Of a DNA stretch of 64,000 nucleotides, positions 23,901 through 33,372 are shown piece after piece. The position numbers and the translations under genes were made by a program. This stretch comes from Mesostigma viride (lineage: Eukaryota > Streptophyta > Mesostigmatophyceae > Mesostigmatales > Mesostigmataceae): assembly GCA_009746045.1 (NCBI GenBank), contig RPFO01000448.1, forward strand, positions 4,592,391 through 4,656,390, in the 5' to 3' direction. Position 1 is the stretch's first letter. Each line of letters starts with the position of its first letter. The notes beneath the pieces were generated by a model. The model made no database searches and was not told where the DNA came from. It saw only the letters and a program-made list of their open reading frames with translations.

Positions 23901-26900
23901 ACGGCCAAATTGTGGCTTCTTGGGAGCCCTGTCAAAGTGGGTGGCACCGCCACATTTTGCCAAAAAAAGTGCTACACCGCCACATTTGGCGGCATATCGC
24001 CACTAAAAAAAACACTGACTACAATATATAGTATACTACTATATATTGTAATAGCATACTACTACAATAGTCGGATCAAAATTGGCTCTTTTTTTAGCAA
24101 TTAGCAAATTAGCGGAGGGTGGGGGCCGAGAGTAATTAAGAGGAACCTTGATATTAAATAAGAAGCAGTCCTCTGTCGAGATATATTTTTGGAGGCGAGT
24201 TTCTATTGGCGTTAATTTGTAGTATCGTACGACAACATGTCAAGGGTGACGAAAGGTACTGAAGTCGCGGAGTGTCGCAGATTCGTTTCCAGATCGATTG
24301 GGCATTTGACGGTTAAAAGGCAGAGATGCGGTTTTGAAAATGTGTGTGGCGTGTGGGGTTAGTTAGTTAGTTGTCAGTTGAATCCCACGCCGCACATGGG
24401 CAGGCAGGGCAGCAGAGTCTATGGTGGCGCGTGGGGTTCGTGAGTTATTTAGTTGTAGCCCGCGCCAGCCTAACCCTATGATTTACCCGGGTAGCCCCAT
24501 GATCCACTAGCAATAAGCCTGTCGGACCACCGGCGCGGGAATAAACTCAACTCAACTGAGTTGCAAACTTGCAGATGGGGAACGACACCGGGTGTATCGA
24601 CCAGTAAAAACCCGTGGTCAGTTTCAAACCGAAAATCTATTGGACCCTATGTCAGCACTTCGTAGATGCCGCTTAGTTCGGCATTTTCGCGCATCCGCGC
24701 CAGGGAGCTGGCGGTGGAGGTTTCAACACCTTGGAATCTACCGAATAGCGGTTACGGCAGTTCTCGGTACATGGAAATGTGGCGATGTTGGGACGTGGCG
24801 CGTCCAAGGGGTATAACGGTGGTGCACATGGGCACCAGTGATTTGGAAACGGCCGAGGGCCAGAACACTGATCCGCACGCCATCACAAACAAACGTATCT
24901 ATCACTGGGCTAGTTGAGCACTGATGGCGGTTACGCAACTTAAGTTGCATGTGATAGGCTGGCCCCTTACGGGGCACGAAGAGCAAAGGCACAAGGGGCG
25001 GACACGCGTCACGATGCATGTGATTGACAGGATGCACACGAAAAAGGTGTGTGAGTCAAGGGAAACAAAAAGAAACGAAGACGCGGCTATGACGATGGGT
25101 AACCTGGTCTAGCAGGACCTGTTTACGGACCTGGTAAAAAAAGTGAACAAGCAGCGCGTGGATCTGACAAACGCGATCAGGGACAGAACCATTAACTTGG
25201 ACCGTTCAACGGAGGGAATACAAGTTCCAACAAAAAATGTCAATGCAGCCAAGGCCACCTACCATGAAAGGAAAGAAAAGGAAGAAAAGCAGTGCGAGGA
25301 GAGGGTTCGCAAAGCATACGAAACATACGTCGAGCCGCAATTGAAGACTCTAGAGCGACTCAAAGTCGCCCTGGGGAAAAGGGAGGAACAACTATGGAAC
25401 GGAGTGGTGAAGAAATGCCACACAGGAGGTACTGTCCACCCTAGAAACCATCGCGCCGCTGCTTGCCAACGTTGTAAATAAAGGGGCTCTCGCGGAGACC
25501 GTCAATCTGACGGGATCTCAGACGGAGGACGATGGTTTATAAAATTCTGTGCTTTCTGCAGCTGGGAAGACGGCAGGCGGGTGTTCATTTGTAAATATCA
25601 CCCCATCGTCAACACAAACCATGGGACAGAATGGCAAAAGGAAAAAACTTGGTAACTCATCGCGACAGGCAATGGGACCAAGCGGACACTGGAGTTCGAC
25701 GAATGCAGCGTTGACCCAATAGTTCGTCCCCAGCAGCGGGACCCAACGGATCCCGCGCATCCGGACCTGCAGAGTCTGGAGGACAACCTACTGCCTAAAT
25801 TGATCCCTACAAGGCAACGGTGGCCCCAACTCTCAACTTTATTACACGGGTCCCCAACTCTCAAGGGGCGATGCTGCTTAACAGCCTACAACTTACTCGA
25901 GCGCGCCGCTGTGTACTGGTTCAAGCACCACAATAGCATTAGTTAGCGGCCAAACCTGATAAGGACCCTCGGCCACATGTTCAAGACTGGGCGATATTCC
26001 CTAGATGCTTTCTCGTGGGCAAGGGCCTTGACTATCCACGTGAACAAGCTGCATTTGAGATCATGGTAGAACCTAGACTCGGTGAGCGTTCATTGCCAGC
26101 TGTAGCACGTGGGCTTGAAAGAGCCCTCTTCAATCCGTGTGAGCGATACTTTGAATCGGATGAGATAGATGCAGTTTTCCCGGATGCTCGTGCGGCTCAA
26201 CGCCAAGAACGCGCAGCACGCACAGCAGAAGATCTGCCTGCCTATTTTGACATAGATGCCATCATCGAGGAGGTGCGTAAGCCTCCTCGTGATGATGCCG
26301 AATTAACGGATTAACAACTCCTTGACAAGGGCCTGCGTGACAACCGGAATAAGGATGCTGCTGATATCATGTTGTCGGTTGACTCTGAGTCATAACGGGC
26401 GTTTTATCCGTGAATTTTCATTATATGTGACTATATATGGTATTTATGACTTTGATGATTTAAATCGACAATTTTGTTAATTTGATAATTTTCTAACTGG
26501 GGACAACCCAATTAAGAACATACCTCCGTGGGGAGGATATGTAACACATATCCCTGAGAAGGGGCATATGTTTTTTTAATACATTATAGGCAACAACCTG
26601 CAGGTGGTTGGTGTAAACAGCCACCTACTCGGGGAGCACAATTGAGGTGCACCTGTACCACCATGTATTCCAGAAGCTGTGCAAAGTTGCGGACATGCGG
26701 TGGAAGATGATCATGGCTAGGCAATGGCTTGGGCATGATGGCGTCTCAGCAGAGAGTGTCTCTGCATGGGCAAAGCACGGCTGACTCATAGAGGATGCAG
26801 TAAGGCTTCCCCATGGTCCAGAGCCCACAGATAGGCTTGGAACACACACATTTAGAGGCGCCGGTTTGGGAGAGTATAAAGGCCTCTCCCGGAGCCTGAG

Positions 26901-29012
26901 GATTTTTAGGGGCATTCCCAGGGTTAACCCACAACCCACCTAGGGGACAACCTAGTCGGGGTAAATTAGGAGTATACTACTATAATAGATATATTGTAAT
27001 AGCATACCACTATAATAGTATACTACTATAGTAGATATATATTGTAATAGCATACTACTATATTAGTATACTACTATATTATAATAGCATACATCTACAA
27101 TGGTATATATTGTAATACTACACATGCATACCATGAAAGCGTGGGTGAGAACGAGTCAACAGGTGGCCGTGACGGTTGGTGGGGCGCCGCCGCCATGCGC
27201 TGCAGCACGTTGATCACCGCGCCGTAGTTGCTGCTGCTGCCGCCCCGCCGCTCCAGCTCGCGCAGCACCGTAGCGATGGCGTCCGCCACCTCCTCCCGGT
27301 AGCTGAACTCTTCATGCAGTGCCTGGCGGTGGTTGGTGGGTTGGGTGGGTTTGTTGGTGCAGGATGTGTGGGGTGGGCGTTGGTTTGGTTGGAGGGTTGG
27401 GTGGCGCATAGAATTTGGGGTGGGCGTTGGTTGGTTGGAGGGTTGGGTGGTGCATAGAATTTGGGGTGGGACTATGTTTGGTTGGAGGGTTGGGTGGTGC
27501 ATAGAATTTGGGGTGGGACTATGTCTGGTTGGAGGGTTGGGTGGTGCATAGAATTTGGGGTGGGACTAGGTTTGGTTGGTGGGTTGGGTGGGACCATGAT
27601 TTGATGATTGTTTGACGATACAACGGGCGTGGGGATGAACTGAATTTGAACGATTCCGCCGAACTCGCTAAACGCAAATCACCTGTGTTGATGAATGCAT
27701 GATATGTGTAGCGTTTTGATCAATGGGTGGATGGGTACAGGGACTGTTCCCTACATGAAGGGGTGGAGTGATGGATTGTTGGGTGGATGGCTTGTTTTAT
27801 GGATGAATGATAAGTGATTGTTGGGCAAATCGAAGGCTGCAGGAAGTCCGTGGCATCGGGGGGGGGGGGGGGGGGGGGCGGAAGCAAGTGGGGTAAGGGA
27901 GAAGAAAGGGCGGAGGAAGAGGGGAGGAAAGGGGGGGTCCTGACTACAACTCTTTGAAATAGAGCTCATCTAATACGGCCCAAAAGTATAAAAGTGTTGG
28001 TGGACATTAATATGGTTGGAATAAGTGAGCGTGAACACATTGCCCAAAAGTAGAAGGCAATCATAGGGCCAAGGCGTACTGAGCAATTCAGCTGCATGTA
28101 TGGCAGGGAGTCGCAGGGATGCGGCGTGCTCTTCATCCCGTGGTCAGAAAACGAACCATGTTTAGAAACCAATTCTTCAGGACGCATTCCCTCCGCAGTC
28201 CTCCCTCCTCCTAGATCCGCCCCCAGCCTGCACTCCCCTCCTGTGCCCCCCCTCCACTCCATTAGGCCAGCCCCATTCCATTCTCGTAACCCAACCCGCG
28301 CAATCTCACCCGACCACGCCATCCCGCCAAGGACATCGATGATCTGCTATGGACACGTAATATGGGCCAGGAGGTCCGAATTGCCAAGGTAAAAAACGGT
28401 CGAGCTCCCATCCCACCAGCCAGCCTCGTGACACCGACGTCGTGGACAGGCTTGCACGGGGTAACTCACCTCATTGCTGTGCGTGTTGGGACGCAGCTTG
28501 AAGGTTTTCCTGTACGGGCTCTCAGGGCGAGGTAGCTCATCCCCGCGCCTTGGGGATTCCTTGACCGATGGGGTAGAGTTTGACAGAAATTCAGCTTCGT
28601 GTTTTTGTCTGGTGGCCGCCCACGGCGACGACGGTCCGTAGAGTCCGCTTGGCTGCGATAATGACGACGGGGCAGTCATTGGCCGCTCTGCCGATTCAGA
28701 CACTCGCACTTTCCGAGCATCGCCCACTTGGGGACTCAACGGAAAATCCAGTTGGGTTGTTACCCCAGGACTCGCCCTGCCTACTGGCGAGCTTGGCAAG
28801 GTTGGGGGAGTGCAAGGCCTTCTGATTGCATCGACGTGCGGAGCCTGCGCTGTCCGTCGAAACAGCCGCTGTGCGGCATTGCTGCCCGAGCCGGTCGGGG
28901 ATGCGGCATGGCGAGCGCTCTCGTAAAAAGCTGTCGGCGACTTCAAGGGACTAGACAACCCAGAATGGCTGGGCGCCACTGTCAGGTCAATACTACTCTT
29001 TCTGCCTGCCAT
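7026..29012 (-). CDS. AXDND1: Axonemal dynein light chain domain-containing protein (AXDND1-like), 18 exons
   Basis: This is a predicted 1172-aa ciliary protein. Exons (5' to 3'): 28470-29012, 27132-27322, 21713-21817, 20776-20848, 19770-19886, 18547-18615, 17483-17604, 16815-16923, 15504-15632, 14515-14613, 13850-13972, 12660-12766, 11760-12117, 10301-10916, 9901-9983, 9261-9371, 7867-8288, 7026-7167. All phases agree and total 1173 codons with TAA. The N-terminus (1-181) is Ser/Pro-rich. Residues about 317-443 carry SEIPERYH, WEVLQLAKTVDDMMMELDM and RELTRQVFVHCAERGALM, which matches the p28/AXDND1 axonemal dynein light-chain motif (…RQV.…CAERG…). Residues 444-600 form a charged coiled coil. 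Residues about 921-1172 contain FKAFSIFVKDCRI, MTLHEFYVAIVRIA, MDYQEWVLFVRRAGL and MSFPEFEYAVAML, a helical EF-hand-like module without obvious Ca-binding loops. The weakest sites are the GTTCGT donor of exon 5 and the GTGGGA donor of exon 10. It presumably acts in the flagellar axoneme. Confidence 0.82.
7432..7856. repeat. Polypyrimidine microsatellite (CCCCTC)n/(CTCCCTC)n in the last AXDND1 intron
   Basis: About 425 bases consist almost only of C and T on the plus strand: first CCCCTCC units, then regular CCTCCCT units, then a degenerate end. On the transcribed (minus) sense it is a purine run that begins a few bases after the 5' splice site of exon 17 (donor at 7866). All frames across it stay open and give Pro/Ser-rich or Gly/Glu/Arg-rich artefact proteins. 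Confidence 0.9.
9066..9203 (-). repeat. Two duplicate copies of the exon 16 tail plus donor
   Basis: The core GATGGCC(A/G)CGTAGAAC at the 3' end of exon 16 (9264-9287) recurs at 9175-9198 and, shorter, at 9075-9091. Each copy is joined to a GTGGGT/GTGGTG donor and to a C-rich intron piece containing CAGACCACATT(A/C)CTGCC. The repeat period is 89-100 bp. The copies lie inside the intron downstream of the true exon. Confidence 0.75.
10930..11045. repeat. 11-bp repeat AAAACCCAG(T/A)C
   Basis: About eight copies of (C)AAAACCCAGTC / ACAAAACCCAG lie in the AXDND1 intron just upstream (in transcription) of exon 14. This is a simple minisatellite with no coding content. Confidence 0.7.
11477..11700 (-). 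repeat. Exon 13 tail copies and four 25-bp derivatives
   Basis: The exon 13 end with its donor (CCTCACCTTGTCATACACCT at 11754-11773) has a near copy at 11524-11548. Four exact-period (25 bp) units, TTTTCATACAGCTCCTCCCT with CCAAG, start at 11601, 11626, 11651 and 11676 and resemble the same exon-end sequence. All lie within the following intron. Confidence 0.65.
13690..13815 (-). repeat. Copies of the exon 11 tail inside the next intron
   Basis: The exon 11 end (CACGTGCCACTCCTGCTTCT from 13853) is copied at 13759-13815, including the downstream exon sequence ATGAGCATCCCCTTCATC. A shorter copy starts at 13694. Spacing is 94 and 65 bp. The copies have diverged by a few bases and have lost a usable donor. 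Confidence 0.7.
14056..14470 (-). repeat. Tandem array of the exon 10 tail with strong donors (68-bp period)
   Basis: GAGCTCCAGCTGCT(C/T)GAGC, the 3' end of exon 10 (14518), recurs at 14065, 14133, 14201, 14269 and 14337 (exact 68-bp period) and at 14427 (90-bp spacing). Copies 2-5 read CTCAAG|GTGAGG on the minus strand, a better 5' splice site than the AAT|GTGGGA next to the true exon. The spacer contains CATAGTCACCATGACCAT. Confidence 0.85.
14630..14780. repeat. 26-bp G-rich repeat GGGCAAGGGGGGTGGTTG
   Basis: About five copies of (G)AAGCAGGGCAAGGGGGGTGG, partly degenerate, lie in the intron between exons 9 and 10, just upstream of the exon 10 acceptor. Confidence 0.7.
15311..15492. repeat. 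17-bp minisatellite CCAGTC(A/G)TCCATCCAAG
   Basis: About eleven head-to-tail copies. The left copies have CATCC and the right copies CGTCC, a single change spreading in a block. The array starts about 12 bases inside the intron after exon 9. Open frames through it in every phase are artefacts. Confidence 0.9.
16452..16545 (+). repeat. tRNA-like (B-box) repeat, copy 1
   Basis: GGGATGCCTTCGGATCAGGA…CTCTAGTCGCGAAATCAT…GAGGTCG…GTTCGAATCC resembles 42606-42700 in the same order. The GTTCGAATCC block matches the pol III B box, but the T-arm and anticodon arm do not pair and U33 is missing, so it is not a functional tRNA. It is possibly a tRNA-derived SINE fragment. Confidence 0.35.
16662..16814 (-). 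repeat. Four copies of a donor-flank repeat after exon 8
   Basis: CTGGCTGCCACC(T/A)C…GCCCCTCAC is repeated about four times with a period near 40 bp. In the minus sense each unit carries GTGAGGGGCG, the sequence of the true exon 8 donor at 16809-16814. This is the same kind of donor-adjacent tandem growth as at exons 10, 11, 13 and 16. Confidence 0.6.
17886..17916. repeat. G31 homopolymer
   Basis: An uninterrupted run of 31 G on the plus strand, so a C run in the transcribed sense, in the intron between AXDND1 exons 6 and 7. Length may be unreliable in any assembly. Confidence 0.9.
18350..18475. repeat. 22-bp minisatellite GATACTGTATGTAATACCTA
   Basis: About five to six copies of a 22-bp unit (TATTGATACTGTATG(T/C)AATACC) with slight variation. 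It lies in the AXDND1 intron between exons 6 and 7. Confidence 0.85.
19440..19692. repeat. 32-bp purine-rich minisatellite
   Basis: GGCAACGGAGGAAGGAGGGG is followed by AGGGGTGCGAGA. Copies start at 19501, 19533, 19565, 19597, 19629 and 19661 (exact 32-bp period), with degenerate AGGCAA units before 19501. It lies in the AXDND1 intron between exons 5 and 6; reverse-strand open frames across it are artefacts. Confidence 0.9.
21900..22010. repeat. Short repeat ATCTATTCG(T/A)G(G/A)
   Basis: About two and a half copies of a roughly 42-bp AT-rich unit containing CTATCTATTCGTGGGAAGA, in intron 2 of the AXDND1-like gene. No other content is seen between 22010 and 23100, where open frames overlap on both strands. 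Confidence 0.6.
23233..24017. mobile_element. Nonautonomous hAT-type transposon (785 bp) with 14-bp TIRs
   Basis: The left end is CAGTGTTTTTTTTA and the right end is its exact reverse complement, TAAAAAAAACACTG. The flanking 8 bases are ACTAGAAT on the left and ACTACAAT on the right, an 8-bp target-site duplication with one mismatch. Terminal CA(G)NG and an 8-bp TSD are diagnostic of the hAT superfamily. About ten copies of GTGGCG/CGCCAC lie within about 100-200 bp of both ends and inside, like subterminal transposase-binding motifs. No transposase is encoded. It is inserted in intron 2 of the AXDND1-like gene. Confidence 0.75.
24020..24075. repeat. AT-rich TACTACTATA…TTGTAATAGCA repeat
   Basis: The motif TATATTGTAATAGCATACTA recurs here, at 23130-23225 (on the other side of the hAT element, which seems to have inserted into such a tract) and several times at 26965-27120. 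The units are about 55 bp and contain TAGTATACTACTATA, partly palindromic. Confidence 0.6.
24466..26400 (+). mobile_element. Decayed element with two short plus-strand ORFs of unknown family
   Basis: Within intron 2 of the AXDND1-like gene but on the opposite strand. The frame at 25143-25481 encodes a 112-aa Lys/Glu-rich coiled coil (ERKEKEEKQCEERVRK). The frame at 26015-26314 encodes an acidic 99-aa tail (IDAIIEEVRKPPRDDAELTD). Frame-shifted protein-like sequence between them suggests one longer gene broken by indels. The segment starts with a block (GGACCACCGGCGCGGGAATA, near 24523) that is inverted at 2400-2460. I do not recognise the protein; a transposon gene is likely. Confidence 0.4.
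26514..26600. repeat. Inverted-repeat motif around GGATATGTAACACATATCC
   Basis: GGATATGTAACACATATCC is a near-perfect palindrome. Relatives occur at 5634-5660, 6090-6117 and 32994-33027 (…ATGTG(T/C)TACAT…CTCCCAACGGAG). This points to a conserved stem-loop at the end of a mobile element family. Confidence 0.45.
27330..27590. repeat. 51-bp minisatellite GGTTGGAGGGTTGGGTGG
   Basis: Five units of about 51 bp (TTTGGTTGGAGGGTTGGGTG then GTGCATAGAATTTGGGGTGG) lie in intron 1, immediately upstream of the exon 2 acceptor in the transcribed sense. The GGTTGG pattern is capable of forming G-quadruplexes. Confidence 0.9.
27858..27878. repeat. G21 homopolymer
   Basis: A run of 21 G in intron 1 of the AXDND1-like gene. 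It is one of several long G/C runs in this window (C21 at 9093, C about 15 at 48246, C16 near 62001), mostly in introns. Confidence 0.9.
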
Positions 29013-30285
29013 GATCCGTTAGTGGCAACTGCCGTTTGGTCAATTGTCACGCCAACATGGGAGCTCCGACAAAAAGCGCCAGAATGAACTTCACAAATTA
29101 CAATTGCCGATCACGTCGAAAGGATATCAAATCGTTGCGAATACGACCGGACACGCAGTTCCATACATTCTTATTAGTCACGTCGGCACTCTGCCATGGC
29201 TGCCACGATTTTTCCCTCAGCTACCTAAAAATGGTAGAATTTCCCATTTCCCACGTGCCGTTGCCTACTTGCCTGTGATGAGATACGCTCCTTGTACAAT
29301 TACGTTACAGTGACTGTGTACCAACGGTTCACAACTCACAAGGTGACATCCGTAAGTTCTAAGAAGTAACCGTTTCTACGTTTCAACATCTCAACCTCAG
29401 TGTGAGCCTGTCCAGGTCCTATGTAAAATTAATAGGATAAGCAAGGATGAGGTGATGAGGATACTGTACCTAAGTCGATGACTTGATGTTGATTGACGTT
29501 GCTAATTTGCTATACAAGCAACAGGAACTGCTAAAGCACTCGACCGGGACATATAACTGATATAAGACAGTGATGCCTGGTCGGCTAATCGGCAATCGCC
29601 TAGGTACTAGCTTAGTACCTAAGTGTACTTGGGCCTTATAATTAGCCAGGAGTCACGCTTCTCAGAGAAGTTCTCATTCAGTCTGCATAGCGTGCAAAAT
29701 TGCAAAATTGAAAGTTATGAGCACCACTTCTATAACGACACAGAACCAAACTTGATTTTACTCATGATCAATTCATGACCATGCAAGTGTGCAAATAATT
29801 GTTGTTAATTCATCCCTTGATAGCTAAACGCCAGGGATGGTATTTACCTTGGTACGCTGATACGTACGTTACGGTCGCATTATGTGTGGACGCAAGGCCG
29901 GTCGCAAGGTGTGCACTCAGAACTTGTGACATATTTTTTTTGTCGCGATGATGTATTGCCGATTTCTCGATGACTCTTGATAATACCAAGTAGTAACCAT
30001 ACGGGCCCCGGTTTCACATCCTGCAATACAGATCTGTGATCAATAGTTGATATAGTTCGACGCGCGCACTCGAGCCGCACGTATATATTGGCTTGATCTT
30101 TACTTGGTGTGATCCTGGCGATGGTTCCTGTTATGTCGGGTTCCTCCTGCTGCTAAAAAATGATCTTCGGTTCTTGCGTTTGTTGAAAGCCCGTTTTTTC
30201 TGCCAAGAAGCGGTTTGGTTAGGTCATCGAGAACCCAGCGAAGGCAATTCAGTTAGCAAAACAACGCCAGGCAGATTTCCTAACC
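29013..30285. promoter_or_regulatory. Divergent intergenic region between AXDND1-like and Aven
   Basis: This 1.27-kb gap separates two divergent start codons and must hold both promoters. It is AT-richer than the rest. A perfect inverted repeat TAGGTACTA-GCT-TAGTACCTA is at 29601-29621. No TATA box or exon stands out clearly. Confidence 0.4.
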
Positions 30286-32123
30286 ATGACCGATAAGCGT
30301 GACGCCCGCAATCAGCGCCTGCAGAATTTGAGATATAAGTCGCGTGGTAGAGGCAGAGGCGCCGGGCGTGGCCGTGGTGCTGCACCTCTGCCTCATGCAA
30401 AGGGATCGCACGAAGTTCTCGCAGCTTCAGATGATGAGTTCGATTATGATGACGACGACGTGGCGACCGCTGACACCATTCGCTCCTCTGGTGCTGACCT
30501 GGCTGTCTTGCTGGCGGAGGAGGACTACGGAGGTGATGTGATGCCTCTTGGACACGCATGGGTTGTTCTGTGCCCTGTAGTCCATCTGCTCAAGGGACCT
30601 ACCTATCTTTCCTTTGCTGTGCGTTCTAGCTGCTGACTGGGCTTTTTCTCCATGTCGCTGACCAATAGCATGCCCTACTCTGAATCTATGTGCACGCATG
30701 TCAGCAGGCTCATTTCCCAGAGGCCGCGCGTACGACAGGGACTACCTGGAGGAGCTGGAGAAAGAACGCGGAGTGAACTATGACGACACGCAAGATGTAA
30801 GGCCAAGGCTGTGGATGTCAAGACAAGGAGAAACATGTCCCTACCCCTGCCACAGCCACCGCGATAGGTTTTCTTTAATGGTTCCTCTCAATCTTTTTTC
30901 CTGTGACCAATGCCAGTACCGAGTAGGTGCTGTTGACTCAGGTTGAGAACCCGATACCTTGTTTGCGGCGGTATGGGAACCACAGTACCTCCCATGACCA
31001 CGGCTACGCTGCTCGGCCCCATATGTACCAAGGCATTTTGGGGGGCACCTTGCTCAGTTATATTCTTATCATGCTCCTATTTTCGCATGCGCAACTCCTG
31101 CCCCCGCCATCTTCCAACCTGCCAGCTTCCCACATGCCTATCTTACACGTTATTAGTGACCACATGACCCAAATGACCCCACGCCAAGCTCGTGGTCTCC
31201 TCAAACGTTCACGGGTCTGTGTGCCCTTCGTTCTTTACATGTGATCATGTTCACTTTTGGCACTGTCCTCCCAGATGTTCTCCGTCGAGTTGGGCGCGCT
31301 GGCCGTGACGCTAAGCCAGCTGCCCCGCTCCCTTCTGCTGGCCACCGTGCCCTGGCCTCGGTCCTCCGAAATGCCCTGCACTTGCGCCTTGTCCTACGAA
31401 TATGGGCCGTTTGGAAGCCAAGATGAATCGGGTTCAGGGGATGCAGGCGGGCTCCAGGTTTCGCCGGTGAGCGAGCACAAAGACGATGCACAGGCAGGTA
31501 AAAGAGAAGAAGAAGAATCACAAAGTCATCACGGTGGGAGGACCTCTGGACGATCAGCATCGGCAAGTCGGGGCAGCGCTAGGGCCGCTGATGTGCCCTC
31601 TGCCGATTCTTTGCGAGACTCGGGAGCTCGGCCATCCAGTGAGGGTGCCCTTGCCTCATCGGCCAGGCCGCCTGTACAGGCAAAGCCAGCTATCATGTCC
31701 ACAGCTGCAGCCGATGAGCTGGATGAATTGCTCAACCAACCCACCCTGGACAGCGGAGCAAAGCCCCCTGCAAAGAAAACAGCATCCGCAGCTGCAGACG
31801 ACGACGAGCTGGATGAATTGCTCGCCCAACCCATCCTGGACAAAGGAGCAAAGCCCCCTGCAAAGAAAATAGCATCCGCAGCTGCAGACGACGAGCTGGA
31901 TGAATTGCTCGCCAAACCCACCGTGGACAAAGGAGCAAAGCCCCCTGTACACAAAGATGTGCCTGGTGGGGCAGATCTCCAGGGTGTAGGGATGAGCACG
32001 GGAATACTGCCCTTGGCATCTGTGCAGTCTCCGCCTGGGCCTGCACCAGCGAAGGTACAACCAATGCAAGCTGCCACTGCGCCGCCAAAGGATGACTTTG
32101 ATGACTGGTTAGACTCAATATAG
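30286..32123 (+). CDS. AVEN: Aven-like protein (cell-death / DNA-damage-checkpoint regulator), 3 exons
   Basis: Exons 30286-30532, 30723-30796 and 31275-32123 (GT-AG, phases consistent) encode 389 aa. Residues 18-30 are RG repeats (SRGRGRGAGRGRG), followed by an acidic DDEFDYDDDD tract. GADLAVLLAEEDYGG and MFSVELGALAVTLSQLPRSL match the Aven core (…TDFSVLL… and …L..AL..LPL.LRL…). The C-terminus DDFDDWLDSI matches the Aven terminal motif ELEDWLDSM. An unusual feature is three tandem 34-36 aa repeats (DELDELL..P..D.GAKPP), each resembling the single EEELDLLL motif of animal Aven. In animals Aven binds Apaf-1/Bcl-xL and ATM, and its RGG motif binds G-quadruplex RNA. A candidate TGTAA signal lies about 218 bases after the stop. 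Confidence 0.78.
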
Positions 32124-33047
32124 CACTCTGGGCCCTGAGCTTGTCGGATTGCGCTCATTTCAGCCATTTGTGTTGGCTATATGCGCGCAAGGCCTGGGCA
32201 ACAGTGTCTGCGACTTATGTGAGATCCACCCACTTTGTTGGCAGCCGACTGTGTGCACGTTCTAATGACTTGTGCCATGCATGGCCAGCACATGCCTGCC
32301 ACATGCAACCCGGGTCATCTCGGCTTCTTGCCTCACATCAGTGTAACAGCAAACTGTGCACATAAGTTGGTTGCATGATAAGACAATGCCAGCGCACGGA
32401 AGATATCCGGATCGGTGGCATGGTACACACGTATATACTATTATTCGTTGATATGATGGTATAGAGCTTCGGAGGTCTAGACACGCATTGTGTTGTGCGC
32501 ATGGGTTTACCACTAAAGAAGCAGTCGACCCCGGTAATATGTTCTCCCAATTTCTGGCCTGCGCTGGTTGTCTCCTTGATATGCGTTCATGGAATGAGGA
32601 GGGAGCTAGTCACGATCGATCGATCGAGAGGGCCCACACGAGCTCCTAGCTAGGCTCCGCATTTCACTTGAACACTGCGCGGCGCTGGCCGGAGCCGTGG
32701 CATGCAGGCCACAGAAGCTAGAATACTACAGTACGTGTGCGTTTAGCTTTGCATGCACGCTTGCATGCGGCGATAAAGGTCGATGCATGTGCAGCCATGC
32801 ATGGGCCGGTACCGCGTGTACTACTATTTAAATTAATGATTTAATTCAACTCATGCTCCCATCGGGGAGTCATGATCACGGAGCATTTACCCCGATAGAT
32901 GGATGGATGAGCCCCCCATAGATGGATTAGCTTAGAGTTAGCTTAGAACTTTCGGTTTCGAGGCTTCACCCACCTCCATCCATCCAGCAAGGGAATGTGT
33001 GCTACATGATCTCCCAACGGAGTCATGTTATTATTTAATTTAATTAA
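32124..33047. other. 3' flank of Aven and element debris
   Basis: This stretch contains the partial repeat at 32546-32580 (shared with 3875-3910 and 42995-43020), a stem-loop relative ATGCTCC…GGAGCAT at 32852-32887, and several TTAATT tracts. No gene is seen. TGTAAC at 32341 may end the Aven transcript. Confidence 0.4.
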
Positions 33048-33345
33048 TTAAACTCGTGCTCCCGTTGGGGAGTCACGGAGCACCGAAGTGCTTTTAATCC
33101 CTGTGTGTGCACTACAGGAGAAAGGGCAGAGACCCCCAGTCTCCTTCATGCCAAAGGCATGCCACAGCTGCAATCGGGCGCGGCTAGCTAAAAGGACAGG
33201 CTAACGATCCGGCAAACTGTGGGTGCAATAAGACCCATGTGAGCATATCATAGCAAGGAGCGTAAGGCAAGTAATCTGAACATAGCCAGGGCGTAGCATG
33301 GCTGTACTAGAACTAGGCTAAGGCTATGATATTAATTTAATTAGT
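33048..33345 (-). mobile_element. Short dispersed element, copy 2
   Basis: Read on the minus strand it is collinear with 1692-2035 from about CTAGTACAGCCATGCTACG to the hairpin GTGCTCCGTGAC…GGGAGCACG at 33058-33085 and then a TTAATTAATTAA tail. The outer end (AGTCACGTGCACC) is missing. The copy abuts the (CCCA)n array on its right. Confidence 0.6.
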
Positions 33346-33372
33346 TAATACGTACACGCCATATCCATCCAT

